DNA from: an uncultured Eubacteriales bacterium
GTDB taxonomy: Bacteria > Bacillota > Clostridia > Christensenellales > Aristaeellaceae
Reading direction: 5' to 3'
Length of the DNA: 64,000 nt
NCBI GenBank assembly: GCA_902800625.1
Contig: CADCFG010000008.1
Coordinates: forward strand, 1 to 64,000
Both the position numbers and the translations under genes were made by a program. Shown here in pieces: positions 44,346 through 52,785 of the stretch. How positions within the stretch are numbered: position 1 is the stretch's first letter; each line of letters begins with the position of its first letter. Below the pieces are notes generated by a model that saw only the letters and a program-made list of their open reading frames with translations, was not told where the DNA came from and did not search any database.

Positions 44346-47300
44346 ATGAGCACGTTCGTCGATGCCTTTCTTGGCCAGGCCGCACTGCATCCGGGAAACC
44401 CCGCCGTCATGGACCGGGCAGGGGCGTTTACCTATGCCCAGCTGAACCGCGAGTCTGCGCTGCTGGCCCGAAAGCTGCTGGATGCCTGCATGCGGCAGGG
44501 GTGCGACGTGGAGGCATTGCGGCGGGCGGGAAAGAGCGGCGCGCGGGTCGCCGTGCTGCTGCCCAGGACCCGGGAATACATGGTGGCGCTGCTGGCGGTG
44601 CTCCGGGCGGGGTGCGCGCTGATCCCCATCGACGCGGACTATCCGAAGGAGCGCGTGGCGGCCATCCTCCGGGACGGGCAGGCACGCCTCTGCGTCACCA
44701 CGGCCCGGCTGGCCGCGCAGGCCGAAGGCATTGAGACGCTGCAGATCGAGGACGCCCTGGCCGGGAAGGCGGACGAGGAGGCGGACGAGGCGCTGAACCT
44801 GTCTGACAACGCCATCGAGGGCATGCTGCTGTTCACCTCCGGCTCCACCGGCAGGCCCAAGGGCGTGCTGCACCGGCAGGCCCTGTTCACGTATGCGCTG
44901 GCGCTGCTGGAGGGGATCCATGACTTCACGCCCCGGGACGTGACCTGCTGCATGGCGGGGTTCACCTTCATCGTGGCGCAGCTGGACCTGACCACCCCGC
45001 TGATGACCGGGGGCAGCGTGTATATCGCGGATGAAAACGAGCGCCAGAACGCGGACAGGCTGTTCGCGCTGATCCAGAAGCGGCGCCTGACCGGCATGTA
45101 CCTGCCGCCCCAGATGTTCGCGACGATGCGGGAACTGTACGGGCGCCTGCCGCTGGATTATGTGCTGCTGGTGGGGGAGAAGGCCCGGGCGGATTACGCG
45201 GGCGACGGGAACCTGTACGAATTGTACGGCTCCACCGAATGCGCACTGCCGCTCCTGCACCACATGGTCCCGGAGGAGGACCCCCGGATGCTGGGCAACG
45301 CCTGCGCCGGGACGCGGGTCTGCCTGCTGGACGGCGACGGCGGTCTCATTGAAGGGGCCGGAAAGCTGGGGGAGCTGTGCGTCGTCACCCCGTGGATGGC
45401 GGAGGGCTACATCGGTCTGCCGAGGGAGACAGGCGAACGGTTCGCGGCCTGCCCCTTTGAGCCGGGCGGGCGGATGTACCGCACCGGCGACTACATGGCC
45501 TATGACGAAGGCGGCAGCCTGCTGTTCCACGGCCGCCGGGACCGCATGGTGAAGCTGCGCGGCTATCGCGTGGAGCTGGGTGAGATCGAAAACGTGATGC
45601 GCCGGGCTCCGGGCGTGGCGGACGCCGCCTGCGTGGTGGTGAAGGTGGGCGGCGGCGACAAGCTGTGCTGCTATTACCGCGGCGAGAAGGCGGAACCCAC
45701 CGCCCTGAAGGCGCACGCCGGGACCTTCCTGCCGGGCTATATGGTGCCGGATTACTGCGTGTGGATGGAAGCGTTCCCGCTCAACGAGCGCAGCAAGGTG
45801 GACTATCTCGCCCTGGCCGCTATGGAGCCGCCTGCGGAAGAGGGCGAGTACACCGCGCCCGAGAACGAGATGGAGCGCCAGGTGTGCGCCGCCTTCGCCC
45901 GGACGCTGGACCTGGTGCGGGTCAGCGCGACGGCGGACTTCTTCGAGCTGGGCGGCACGTCCCTGAGCGTGGCGGTGCTCATTGCCGACCTCGCCAGGCT
46001 GCGGGAGGGACTGTCCTTCCAGGACGTGACGCGTCATCCCACGCCCAGGGCGCTGACGGCGTATTTGACGGAGACCGGCGGACAGGCCCACGGCGTGCCC
46101 GATATGGATCGGGACTTCTATCCCCTCACGCGCACCCAGATGGGCATCTACCTGGAGGCCATGACCGGCGGCAGCGCCGCGACCTACACCCTGCCCTATC
46201 TGATGCGCTGCGAGGACGGCGTCACCGCCCAGCAGCTGATCCGGGCGATCCGGGCTGTGGTGGCGGCGCACCCGTCCATGAAGTACGTCATCCGCGCCGG
46301 CGCGGACGGCATGGGCCGGATGTTCATGGTCCCGGAGGCGCAGGTGGAGATCCCCGTGGTGGACGGCGACGAGGCCGGCCGCCTGGATTTCATGGTCCGT
46401 TTCGTGCCCGTGGTGCCCATGCTGGACAGCCTGCTGTTCCACTTTGCCGTGTACCGCACGCCCCGGCGCTGCTACCTGGCCCTCAAGACCCACCTGATCT
46501 TCATGGACGCCTCCGCCATCAGCCTGTTCATCGCGGAGCTGAACCGCGCCCTGGGCGACCAACCCCTGCTGTCTGAAAAATACACCGTCCAGCAGGTGGG
46601 CATGAGCGAGGAGGCCATGATGCGCAACGGCTTCCACGAGGCCGCGAAACAGTACCATGCAAAGCTGTTCAAGGCCATGGACGACATCCCGGCGCTGATG
46701 GGGGACCGGGAGGGTCCGCTGACCCCGGGCGTCAGCGAAAATCTGCGATATGAACCCGGCACGCTGACCACGCGGCGGGTGAGGGCCTTTTGCGAGAAGA
46801 ACCAGATCACCGAGGGCGCCTTTTTCATGGGGGCCATGGCGATCCTGCTGGGCAAGTACCTGAACAGCCGGCAAGTCTCCTTCTCCACGGTTTACAACGG
46901 CCGCGCCATGGCCGGCACGGAGAACACCATCGGCACGCTGATCAAGCGCATCCCGGTGTACGGCGACCTGTCCCGGAACATGCAGGTGCAGGACTTCCTG
47001 CACACCATCAGCAGCCAGCTGGTGAACAGCATGGCCAACGACATTTATTCCTTCGACGAGGTGCTGAAGACGTGCCCCGTGAACGAGGACGTGGAATTCA
47101 TCTACCAGGGCGACCTGTTCACCGATCGGATGGGCGCATCCGTCGACCGGGCGCTGGTGGCGGGCGACAAGTGGTTCATGGAGCACTACCACACAGGCAT
47201 GGTCACGGGCTGCTTCTCCATACAGTTCTTCGCCACCGACGGGCTGTACAACGCCACGCTGGAGTATCGCAACGAGCGCTTCTCGCCCCAGTGGGCGCGC

Positions 47301-50300
47301 CGCTTCGCCCAGGACCTGTTCACCATTGCAGAGGGGCTGCTCTCGGCGGAGCGCATCGGCCAGATCGGCATGCTCACCGACGCGGACCGCGAGGCGCTGG
47401 CCCGCTTCAACGATACCGCCGTGGACATCGGCTTCACGCCCGTGCATGAGCAGATACGCCGCTGGGCGAAGGAGAAGCCGGACGCCGTCGCCGTGACCTG
47501 GGCGGGGAACGCGATGACCTTCGGGGAGCTGGACGCCCTGTCCGACAGGGCCGCCGCCGCGCTGCGCCGCATGGGCGTGGGTCGGGACGGCCTGGTGGGC
47601 GTGCTGTTCGACCGGGAGGCCCGGGCCTATGTGGCCCAGCTGGGCATCCTGAAGGCGGGCGGGGCCTTCGTGCCCTTCATCCCCGGCTATCCCGACGAGC
47701 GCGTGGATTTCTGCATGGCCGACGGCGGTATCCGCTGGCTCGTGACCACTGCAAAGCTGAAGGCGGAGCGGATCGCTCTGGCGGGCCGGGGCTACGAGGT
47801 TCTTGCCCTGGAGGATCTGCTGGAGGGGGACGCGGGCGCCCTTGGGGCCGTCGAGGTGCGCGGCCAGGACCTGGCCTACTGCATCTACACCTCCGGCACC
47901 ACGGGCCGACCCAAGGGCGTGATGATCGAGCACGGCAACATCGCCAACTACGTGCACCGCAACGAAAAGTCGCCGGAGATCATGCACTACGCCGCCCCGG
48001 GCCGGGTGAGCCTGGCGCTGGCGTCCTTCTCCTTCGACGTGTCCGTGGTGGAGGCGTTCGTGCCCCTGTGCAACGGCAACCCGGTGGTCATTGCCACCGA
48101 GGAGGAGATCCATACGCCCGCCCTGCTGGCCAGGCTGATCGCTGAAAGCGGCGTCAACGGCATGACATGCACGCCCACGTACCTTATGAACCTTCTGGAC
48201 ATCCCCCAGACCCGGGAGGCCCTCCGGCAAATCGCCTTCTTCGACATCGGCGCGGAGGCCTTCCCGGCCCAGCTGTACGAACGCCTGCAAAAGCTGCGGG
48301 ACGACAGCGTGATCCTGAACGTCTACGGCCCCACGGAGGCCACCATGGGCTGCTCCGCCGAGCTGATGAGCGACCGGAAGCCGGTCACGGTGGGCCGGCC
48401 CATCGCCAACACTTCGTTCTATGTGGCCGATCTCTTCGGGAACCCCCTGCCCGTGGGCATCCGGGGCGAGCTCATCATCTGCGGCGCCCAGGTGGGCCGG
48501 GGCTACGTCAACCTGCCGGACAAAACCGCCGCCGCGTTCTTTATCCACGAGGGCGTGCGGGCCTATCACAGCGGCGACCTGGCGGCCTGGATGGAGGACG
48601 GCAGGATGCGCATCTTTGGCCGGGCGGACAACCAGATCAAGCTGCGGGGCTTCCGCATCGAGCTGGACGAGATCGAGAAGGTCATGGGGGAGTATCCCGG
48701 TGTGAAGCTGGGCGTCGCGGCCGTGCAGAAGAACGGCGGCGCGGAGCACCTGGTGGGCTATTATACCGCCCGGCGGGACATCGATCCCAGCGCCCTGAAG
48801 GCCCATATGCAGGAGAAGCTGCCGGAGTACATGGTGCCTTCGGTGCTGGTGGCGCTGGACGCCATGCCCATGACGGCCAGCGGCAAGGTGGACCGCAAAG
48901 CCCTGCCCAAGCCGGACTTTGCCGCCCTGCGCGCCGGATACGCCGCCCCCGAGACCGACGGCGAACGGGCGATCTGCGCGGCCTTTGCCGCAGCGCTGAA
49001 GCTGGACACGGGCGGCGTTGGCGCGCTGGACGACTTCTTCGAGCTGGGCGGCGATTCCCTGCGGGCGATGGTCGCCCTCACGGAGGCCGGGCTGGACGGC
49101 CTGACCGCGGCGGACATCTTCCAGAAGCGCACGCCCCGGGCCATCGCCGCGGCGGCGGCGGAGCGCGCCGGCCAGGGCAGCCTCATGGATCGGGAGATGG
49201 CAGCCCGTGGGGTGCCCCATACGCTGACGCCCCTGCAGCTGCAGATGATCGACACCCAGCTGTTCCGGCCGGACTCCACCATGTGGAGCAACACCCATAT
49301 CCTGGCCCGCTTCAGCCTGGACGTGGACGCGGAGCGGCTGTGCCGGGCGGTGAACGCGGCACTCCAGAACCATCCCGCGCTGTCCACGGCCTTCGCGTTT
49401 GGCGACGCGGGCGAGCTGGAGCAGCGCTATATCCCGGGGCTGCTGCCGGAGGTGAAGGTGCGGGACATCCGCGCCGGGACGGCGGAAATGCTGCCGGACG
49501 TGCTGGTGCTGCCCTTCCAGAGGATCCTGAACGCCTGCCTGTGCCGGGTGGGGGTGTATCGCTCGCCGGAATATGTGTACCTGTTCCTGGACGTGCACCA
49601 CCTGCTGATGGACGGCGCTTCCCTGGGCGTGGTGCTGTCGGACGTGGTGAACGCCTACTATGGCCGCGAATTGAAGCCGGACTGCTATTTCGCCCTGCTG
49701 GCCGATGAGGAGCGGCGCGTCGCCGCCTCCAGCCGGGAGAAGGACCGGGCCTGGTTCATGGAGCGCTATGGGGAAGACGACTGGTGCAACATGCCGCCTG
49801 TCGTGGGCGATCCCATCGATATCAGCCAGGCCAGCCGCCAGCGCAGGCTCGCCTTTGACGCCGACCAGGTGAGCCGGGCGGAGCAGCACTGGGGAGTGAC
49901 CCACTCGGTGATGGCCATCGCTTCGGCGCTGCTGGCGCTCCATCGGTTCACGGGCAAGCCCCACGTGATGGTGAACTGGATCTTCAACAACCGCCTGTCG
50001 CCCCAGTCCGCGGGCGCCGTGGGCATGCTGATCAAGAACCTGCCCTGCGCGGCCCGGATGGAGGATTTCCATTCGCTGCGCGCGCTGCTGGATTCGGTGA
50101 AGGAGCAGGTGGCCGAGGGCATCGCCCACAGCACCTACGACTTCATGACCGAGCACTACCAGGCCTATCTGGATGACTGCATGGAGGTGAACCTCCAGCT
50201 GGGCATCAACGCCCACGAGCTGGCCGCCCTGAACCCCACCTTCCTGCCGCTGGAGGACGCGTTTTCCGCCGCGGGGGCCAGGCTGGAGCTGGAGCTGCTG

Positions 50301-50453
50301 GAGAACGAATATGGCGACGGCGGCTTCGATTCCGAGATGGAGTATGCCCAGGGCCTTTTCGACGCCGGGCAGATGGAGGCCTTCCACGATCTGTACGTGG
50401 GCATCCTGGAGGGCCTGATCCACATGACCATCGACGAGGATATCGGGGAATAG
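44346..50453 (+). CDS. Two-module non-ribosomal peptide synthetase, A-T-C-A-T-C
   Basis: 2,035 aa; GGAG 8 bases before the ATG. Order: A1 (about 1-490; core A3 near 160-173, YRTGDYM, A10 Lys in ERSKVDY), carrier T1 (DFFELGGTS, S539), C1 (about 575-1010), A2 (about 1030-1500; YTSGTTGRPKG at 1181, FDVSVVE with D1231, NVYGPTE, GKVDRK), carrier T2 (S1571), terminal C2 (about 1620-2035; HHLLMDG, H1751/H1752/D1756). There is no thioesterase, reductase or epimerase, and neither an MbtH nor a carrier-activating transferase gene in the window. C1 reads HLIFMDA (H716-D721) where HHxxxDG is expected. A1 has Ile where amino-acid-activating domains keep Asp (position 235 in the PheA numbering), whereas A2 keeps it. 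The product is not predictable; perhaps an acyl or aryl amino-acid conjugate released by C2 onto an amine or alcohol. Confidence 0.92.
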   Translation: MSTFVDAFLGQAALHPGNPAVMDRAGAFTYAQLNRESALLARKLLDACMRQGCDVEALRRAGKSGARVAVLLPRTREYMVALLAVLRAGCALIPIDADYPKERVAAILRDGQARLCVTTARLAAQAEGIETLQIEDALAGKADEEADEALNLSDNAIEGMLLFTSGSTGRPKGVLHRQALFTYALALLEGIHDFTPRDVTCCMAGFTFIVAQLDLTTPLMTGGSVYIADENERQNADRLFALIQKRRLTGMYLPPQMFATMRELYGRLPLDYVLLVGEKARADYAGDGNLYELYGSTECALPLLHHMVPEEDPRMLGNACAGTRVCLLDGDGGLIEGAGKLGELCVVTPWMAEGYIGLPRETGERFAACPFEPGGRMYRTGDYMAYDEGGSLLFHGRRDRMVKLRGYRVELGEIENVMRRAPGVADAACVVVKVGGGDKLCCYYRGEKAEPTALKAHAGTFLPGYMVPDYCVWMEAFPLNERSKVDYLALAAMEPPAEEGEYTAPENEMERQVCAAFARTLDLVRVSATADFFELGGTSLSVAVLIADLARLREGLSFQDVTRHPTPRALTAYLTETGGQAHGVPDMDRDFYPLTRTQMGIYLEAMTGGSAATYTLPYLMRCEDGVTAQQLIRAIRAVVAAHPSMKYVIRAGADGMGRMFMVPEAQVEIPVVDGDEAGRLDFMVRFVPVVPMLDSLLFHFAVYRTPRRCYLALKTHLIFMDASAISLFIAELNRALGDQPLLSEKYTVQQVGMSEEAMMRNGFHEAAKQYHAKLFKAMDDIPALMGDREGPLTPGVSENLRYEPGTLTTRRVRAFCEKNQITEGAFFMGAMAILLGKYLNSRQVSFSTVYNGRAMAGTENTIGTLIKRIPVYGDLSRNMQVQDFLHTISSQLVNSMANDIYSFDEVLKTCPVNEDVEFIYQGDLFTDRMGASVDRALVAGDKWFMEHYHTGMVTGCFSIQFFATDGLYNATLEYRNERFSPQWARRFAQDLFTIAEGLLSAERIGQIGMLTDADREALARFNDTAVDIGFTPVHEQIRRWAKEKPDAVAVTWAGNAMTFGELDALSDRAAAALRRMGVGRDGLVGVLFDREARAYVAQLGILKAGGAFVPFIPGYPDERVDFCMADGGIRWLVTTAKLKAERIALAGRGYEVLALEDLLEGDAGALGAVEVRGQDLAYCIYTSGTTGRPKGVMIEHGNIANYVHRNEKSPEIMHYAAPGRVSLALASFSFDVSVVEAFVPLCNGNPVVIATEEEIHTPALLARLIAESGVNGMTCTPTYLMNLLDIPQTREALRQIAFFDIGAEAFPAQLYERLQKLRDDSVILNVYGPTEATMGCSAELMSDRKPVTVGRPIANTSFYVADLFGNPLPVGIRGELIICGAQVGRGYVNLPDKTAAAFFIHEGVRAYHSGDLAAWMEDGRMRIFGRADNQIKLRGFRIELDEIEKVMGEYPGVKLGVAAVQKNGGAEHLVGYYTARRDIDPSALKAHMQEKLPEYMVPSVLVALDAMPMTASGKVDRKALPKPDFAALRAGYAAPETDGERAICAAFAAALKLDTGGVGALDDFFELGGDSLRAMVALTEAGLDGLTAADIFQKRTPRAIAAAAAERAGQGSLMDREMAARGVPHTLTPLQLQMIDTQLFRPDSTMWSNTHILARFSLDVDAERLCRAVNAALQNHPALSTAFAFGDAGELEQRYIPGLLPEVKVRDIRAGTAEMLPDVLVLPFQRILNACLCRVGVYRSPEYVYLFLDVHHLLMDGASLGVVLSDVVNAYYGRELKPDCYFALLADEERRVAASSREKDRAWFMERYGEDDWCNMPPVVGDPIDISQASRQRRLAFDADQVSRAEQHWGVTHSVMAIASALLALHRFTGKPHVMVNWIFNNRLSPQSAGAVGMLIKNLPCAARMEDFHSLRALLDSVKEQVAEGIAHSTYDFMTEHYQAYLDDCMEVNLQLGINAHELAALNPTFLPLEDAFSAAGARLELELLENEYGDGGFDSEMEYAQGLFDAGQMEAFHDLYVGILEGLIHMTIDEDIGE

Positions 50454-50460
50454 GCGAAGA

Positions 50461-50492
50461 AACAGCACCCTGCGCTTGCGCAGGGTGCTGTT
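50461..50492. terminator. Bidirectional terminator between the NRPS and a GGDEF gene
   Basis: A 15-bp perfect stem, AACAGCACCCTGCGC / GCGCAGGGTGCTGTT with a TT loop, lies between convergent genes. No long T-run occurs on either side. Confidence 0.78.
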
Positions 50493-50502
50493 GTCCGGAA
50501 CT

Positions 50503-51156
50503 CTATTTTCCGGCGCGCTTGTCCTTGTACAACTCGCCGTCCGCGGCGTTCACGAAGTCCTCCAGCGACATGCCCGCGCTGTGCTTCACATAGCCCACGC
50601 TGGCGGCCAGGCGATAGGGCAGGGCGTGCTCCCGGTTGTAGGCCTCGAAGGCCGCCTTCACCGATTGCCGGTATGCGTCGGCCTCCGCCTCGTCCGCCAG
50701 GAACAGCATGGCCAGGAACTCGTCGCCGCCGTACCGGGCCAGTATGCCCTTTTTGCCCACCATGGACTGGGTCAGTATGCTGGCCGCGGCCACCAGCGCC
50801 TCGTCGCCCACGGGATGGCCCAGGGTGTCGTTGATCTGCTTGAAGCGGTCCAGGTCCATCATGAACAGGTACAGCGGCCGCCCCTGCTTGACGTATTCAG
50901 CAAAGGCCGCCTCCAGCGTCTTGCGGTTGTTCAGCCCGTTCAGCACCCGGTTGGCCAGGATCGCGCCGGGGAACCGGCGGCCCTCCACCAGCAGCCAGAG
51001 GCTGTCGAGGGCCAGCTGGGCGATGACCCCGTAGACCATGCTGCGGAACAGCACCCGGTGCATCTGCTGGTTGACATTGCTGACGCTCTGGTAGGTGATG
51101 ACGCACAGGATCAGTAGGCAGAGCACGTTGAGTTCAATGTGAATGGCGGTGGTCAT
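50503..51156 (-). CDS. GGDEF diguanylate cyclase with a shortened membrane domain
   Basis: 217 aa from 51156, which has GGAAGGG 7 bases upstream; the ATG at 51177 has no site. It should make cyclic di-GMP from GTP: GGDEF is intact (RYGGDEF), as is the metal/substrate motif DLDRFKQINDTLGH. No RxxD inhibitory site is seen. Two membrane helices (about 8-26 and 38-58) open a domain that, in Clostridial relatives I recall, has six helices over some 200 residues. Here the sequence passes from '...FPGAILANRVLNGL' straight to NNRKTLEAAF, the start of the GGDEF domain. That suggests an in-frame loss of about 150 residues. Divergent from another GGDEF gene 255 bp away. Confidence 0.88.
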   Translation of the reverse strand: MTTAIHIELNVLCLLILCVITYQSVSNVNQQMHRVLFRSMVYGVIAQLALDSLWLLVEGRRFPGAILANRVLNGLNNRKTLEAAFAEYVKQGRPLYLFMMDLDRFKQINDTLGHPVGDEALVAAASILTQSMVGKKGILARYGGDEFLAMLFLADEAEADAYRQSVKAAFEAYNREHALPYRLAASVGYVKHSAGMSLEDFVNAADGELYKDKRAGK

Positions 51157-51325
51157 GGCGCAACCCTTCCGTTTCATAGCATGGCTTTTGCATCAATGTT
51201 CCGATATTGGTTTTACCAGAAGTCCCTCCGGTCAATCAACAAAAAAGGCCGCCCTGGCAGGAAAAATCGCGCAGATCCGGCGCTTTTCCTGGGCGCTGGA
51301 TAAACGCGAAATAGCCTTTTCGCCC

Positions 51326-51353
51326 TTGAAGTTTAACCGGGAAGGGGTATAAT
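51326..51353 (+). promoter_or_regulatory. Promoter of the second GGDEF gene
   Basis: TTGAAG (51326-51331), a 16-base spacer and a perfect TATAAT (51348-51353), 58 bases before the start. Confidence 0.7.
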
Positions 51354-51411
51354 GGATCATTGGCGGGCGGTTCGCGCCTGCCGACTTCCAACCATCATCG
51401 AGGTTTGACCC

Positions 51412-52476
51412 ATGCAAAACCAACGCCTTGCCGACGCCGTTCGCCCCAATCGGCGCTACAACCTGCTGATCAACACCACCCTGCTGCTGATCCACCTGGC
51501 CTTTGCCGTGGTCTACGCAAGGCTGGGGACGCCGGCGCTGTTTTACTACAACCTGTTCAGCATCGCCGTGTTCCTGGCGGGCTACGTGGCGGTGCTGCGG
51601 GAATGGACGACGGCCTATTACATCGCCGCCTATAGCGAGGTCTACCTGTTCACCACGCTGAACCTGCTGCTGCTGGGCTGGGGCTGCGGCTTCGAGCTCT
51701 ATTGCTTCTCCTACGCCATCTCCATCCAGCTGGTTTCCTTTATCATGGCCCGGGAGCGGGTCGCCAAGAACATGTATATCATCGTGGGCGGCATCACGGC
51801 GGTGTATTTCATGGCCATGCGGCTGGTGACCTGGGAGGTCAACCCCGTCTACAGCGTGCCGGAGGAGGCGCGCCGCGGGCTGTACCTGGCCAACGCGCTG
51901 ATCGCCCTGACGCTCTGCGTGAACTACGTGGGCCTGTTCACCCGCATCGTCTACCTGCTGGCCAGCGACCTGCGCTACGATTCCACCCACGACGCCCTCA
52001 CCAACCTGTACAACCGCCGGGAGATGTGGGACCTCATGGACAACGATCGCGTGGCAGAGCACGGCGGCGCGGCGGTGGCCATGGTGGACATCGACGACTT
52101 CAAGCAGATCAACGACACCCTGGGCCACGAGACCGGGGACGAGGTGCTGCGGGCGCTGGCCGAGCGCCTGAAGGCGCTGGAGGGCGGCGGGCTCTTCACC
52201 AGCCGCTGGGGCGGCGAAGAGTTCGTGATCTTTTGCGGCCGGGACGACGCGGCCTATTACAGCATCCGCAGGCGGCTGGAGGACTTCGTGCGCCGCTGCG
52301 CCGCCACGCCCGTGATGGTGGGGGAAAGGCGCGTGGACTTCACCGTCACCGTGGGCCTGGTGATGGCCGACCATACCGCGGACGTGCAAAGCCTGGTCAA
52401 CCGGGCGGATGAACTGCTGTATGAGGGCAAGCAGTCCGGCAAGAACCGCCTGGTGGTGGGGACGCTGGAGAATTGA
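51412..52476 (+). CDS. Membrane GGDEF diguanylate cyclase
   Basis: 354 aa; GAGG lies shortly before the ATG. Five or six membrane helices (about residues 15-190) form an unnamed sensor domain, followed by a complete GGDEF domain beginning DALTNLYNR, with DIDDFKQINDTLGH and the active-site variant GGEEF (functional in the family). No RxxD site precedes it. It probably makes cyclic di-GMP at the membrane. It is divergent from the shortened cyclase, and neither gene has a nearby EAL or HD-GYP partner. Promoter and terminator are both recognisable, so it is monocistronic. Confidence 0.92.
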   Translation: MQNQRLADAVRPNRRYNLLINTTLLLIHLAFAVVYARLGTPALFYYNLFSIAVFLAGYVAVLREWTTAYYIAAYSEVYLFTTLNLLLLGWGCGFELYCFSYAISIQLVSFIMARERVAKNMYIIVGGITAVYFMAMRLVTWEVNPVYSVPEEARRGLYLANALIALTLCVNYVGLFTRIVYLLASDLRYDSTHDALTNLYNRREMWDLMDNDRVAEHGGAAVAMVDIDDFKQINDTLGHETGDEVLRALAERLKALEGGGLFTSRWGGEEFVIFCGRDDAAYYSIRRRLEDFVRRCAATPVMVGERRVDFTVTVGLVMADHTADVQSLVNRADELLYEGKQSGKNRLVVGTLEN

Positions 52477-52488
52477 AAACCTATTCTG

Positions 52489-52529
52489 CAGGGACCGATT
52501 CAACGCTGAATCGGCCCCTGTTTCTATTT
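52489..52529 (+). terminator. Rho-independent terminator after the second GGDEF gene
   Basis: CAGGGACCGATTCA / TGAATCGGCCCCTG with an ACGC loop and one A-C mismatch, followed by TTTCTATTT. Confidence 0.82.
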
Positions 52530-52632
52530 ATTGGCACGATTAGCGGACGGACCGCCAAAGGCGGGCGTCGCGCGGTCCGGCGGAGGCCGCAGGACTTCGT
52601 CGGGAATCGTTCATTAATTGTTCACAATTAAA

Positions 52633-52659
52633 TTAGCACTCAACTCTTGACAGTGCTAA
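52633..52659. promoter_or_regulatory. CIRCE operator (HrcA binding site)
   Basis: TTAGCACTC-N9-CAGTGCTAA matches the CIRCE consensus TTAGCACTC-N9-GAGTGCTAA at 17 of 18 arm positions. Its right arm overlaps the -35 hexamer, so HrcA binding would block transcription of the downstream small heat-shock gene. Confidence 0.92.
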
Positions 52660-52674
52660 CAAAATGAGTATAAT
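52647..52674 (+). promoter_or_regulatory. Consensus promoter of the Hsp20 gene
   Basis: Perfect TTGACA (52647-52652), a 16-base spacer and perfect TATAAT (52669-52674). A strong promoter kept in check by the overlapping CIRCE. Confidence 0.9.
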
Positions 52675-52785
52675 AATAGATGAACCGAGGGGGAGAGCCC
52701 CGGAGGGCATAAAGCCCGGGTTCGATGGGTACAACATAAGACGAAAAGACCTGCACAGGCCGAAGCGTCAAAGGAGGTATGAATT

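Larger units (their letters stand above)
52477..52785 (+). other. 309-bp gene-free region: terminator, CIRCE promoter, hsp20 leader
   Basis: From left to right: the GGDEF terminator; an 8-bp inverted repeat CGGACCGC / GCGGTCCG (52548-52555, 52572-52579) of unknown role; the CIRCE-overlapped promoter; and an untranslated leader of about 105 bases with a GC-rich hairpin (GGGG/CCCC near 52688-52702). I see no open frame worth calling here and no clear RNA thermometer covering the AAAGGAGG. Confidence 0.6.

Noticed and set aside
44328..50468. 2,046-aa minus-strand frame opposite the NRPS
   Set aside because: Shadow of the NRPS reading frame: the plus strand shows all NRPS core motifs, whereas this product is His/Gln/Arg-rich with no recognisable domain.
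52680..52785. RNA thermometer in the hsp20 leader
   Set aside because: The AAAGGAGG site is not clearly sequestered by a U-rich or ROSE-like stem; the CIRCE element already explains heat control.
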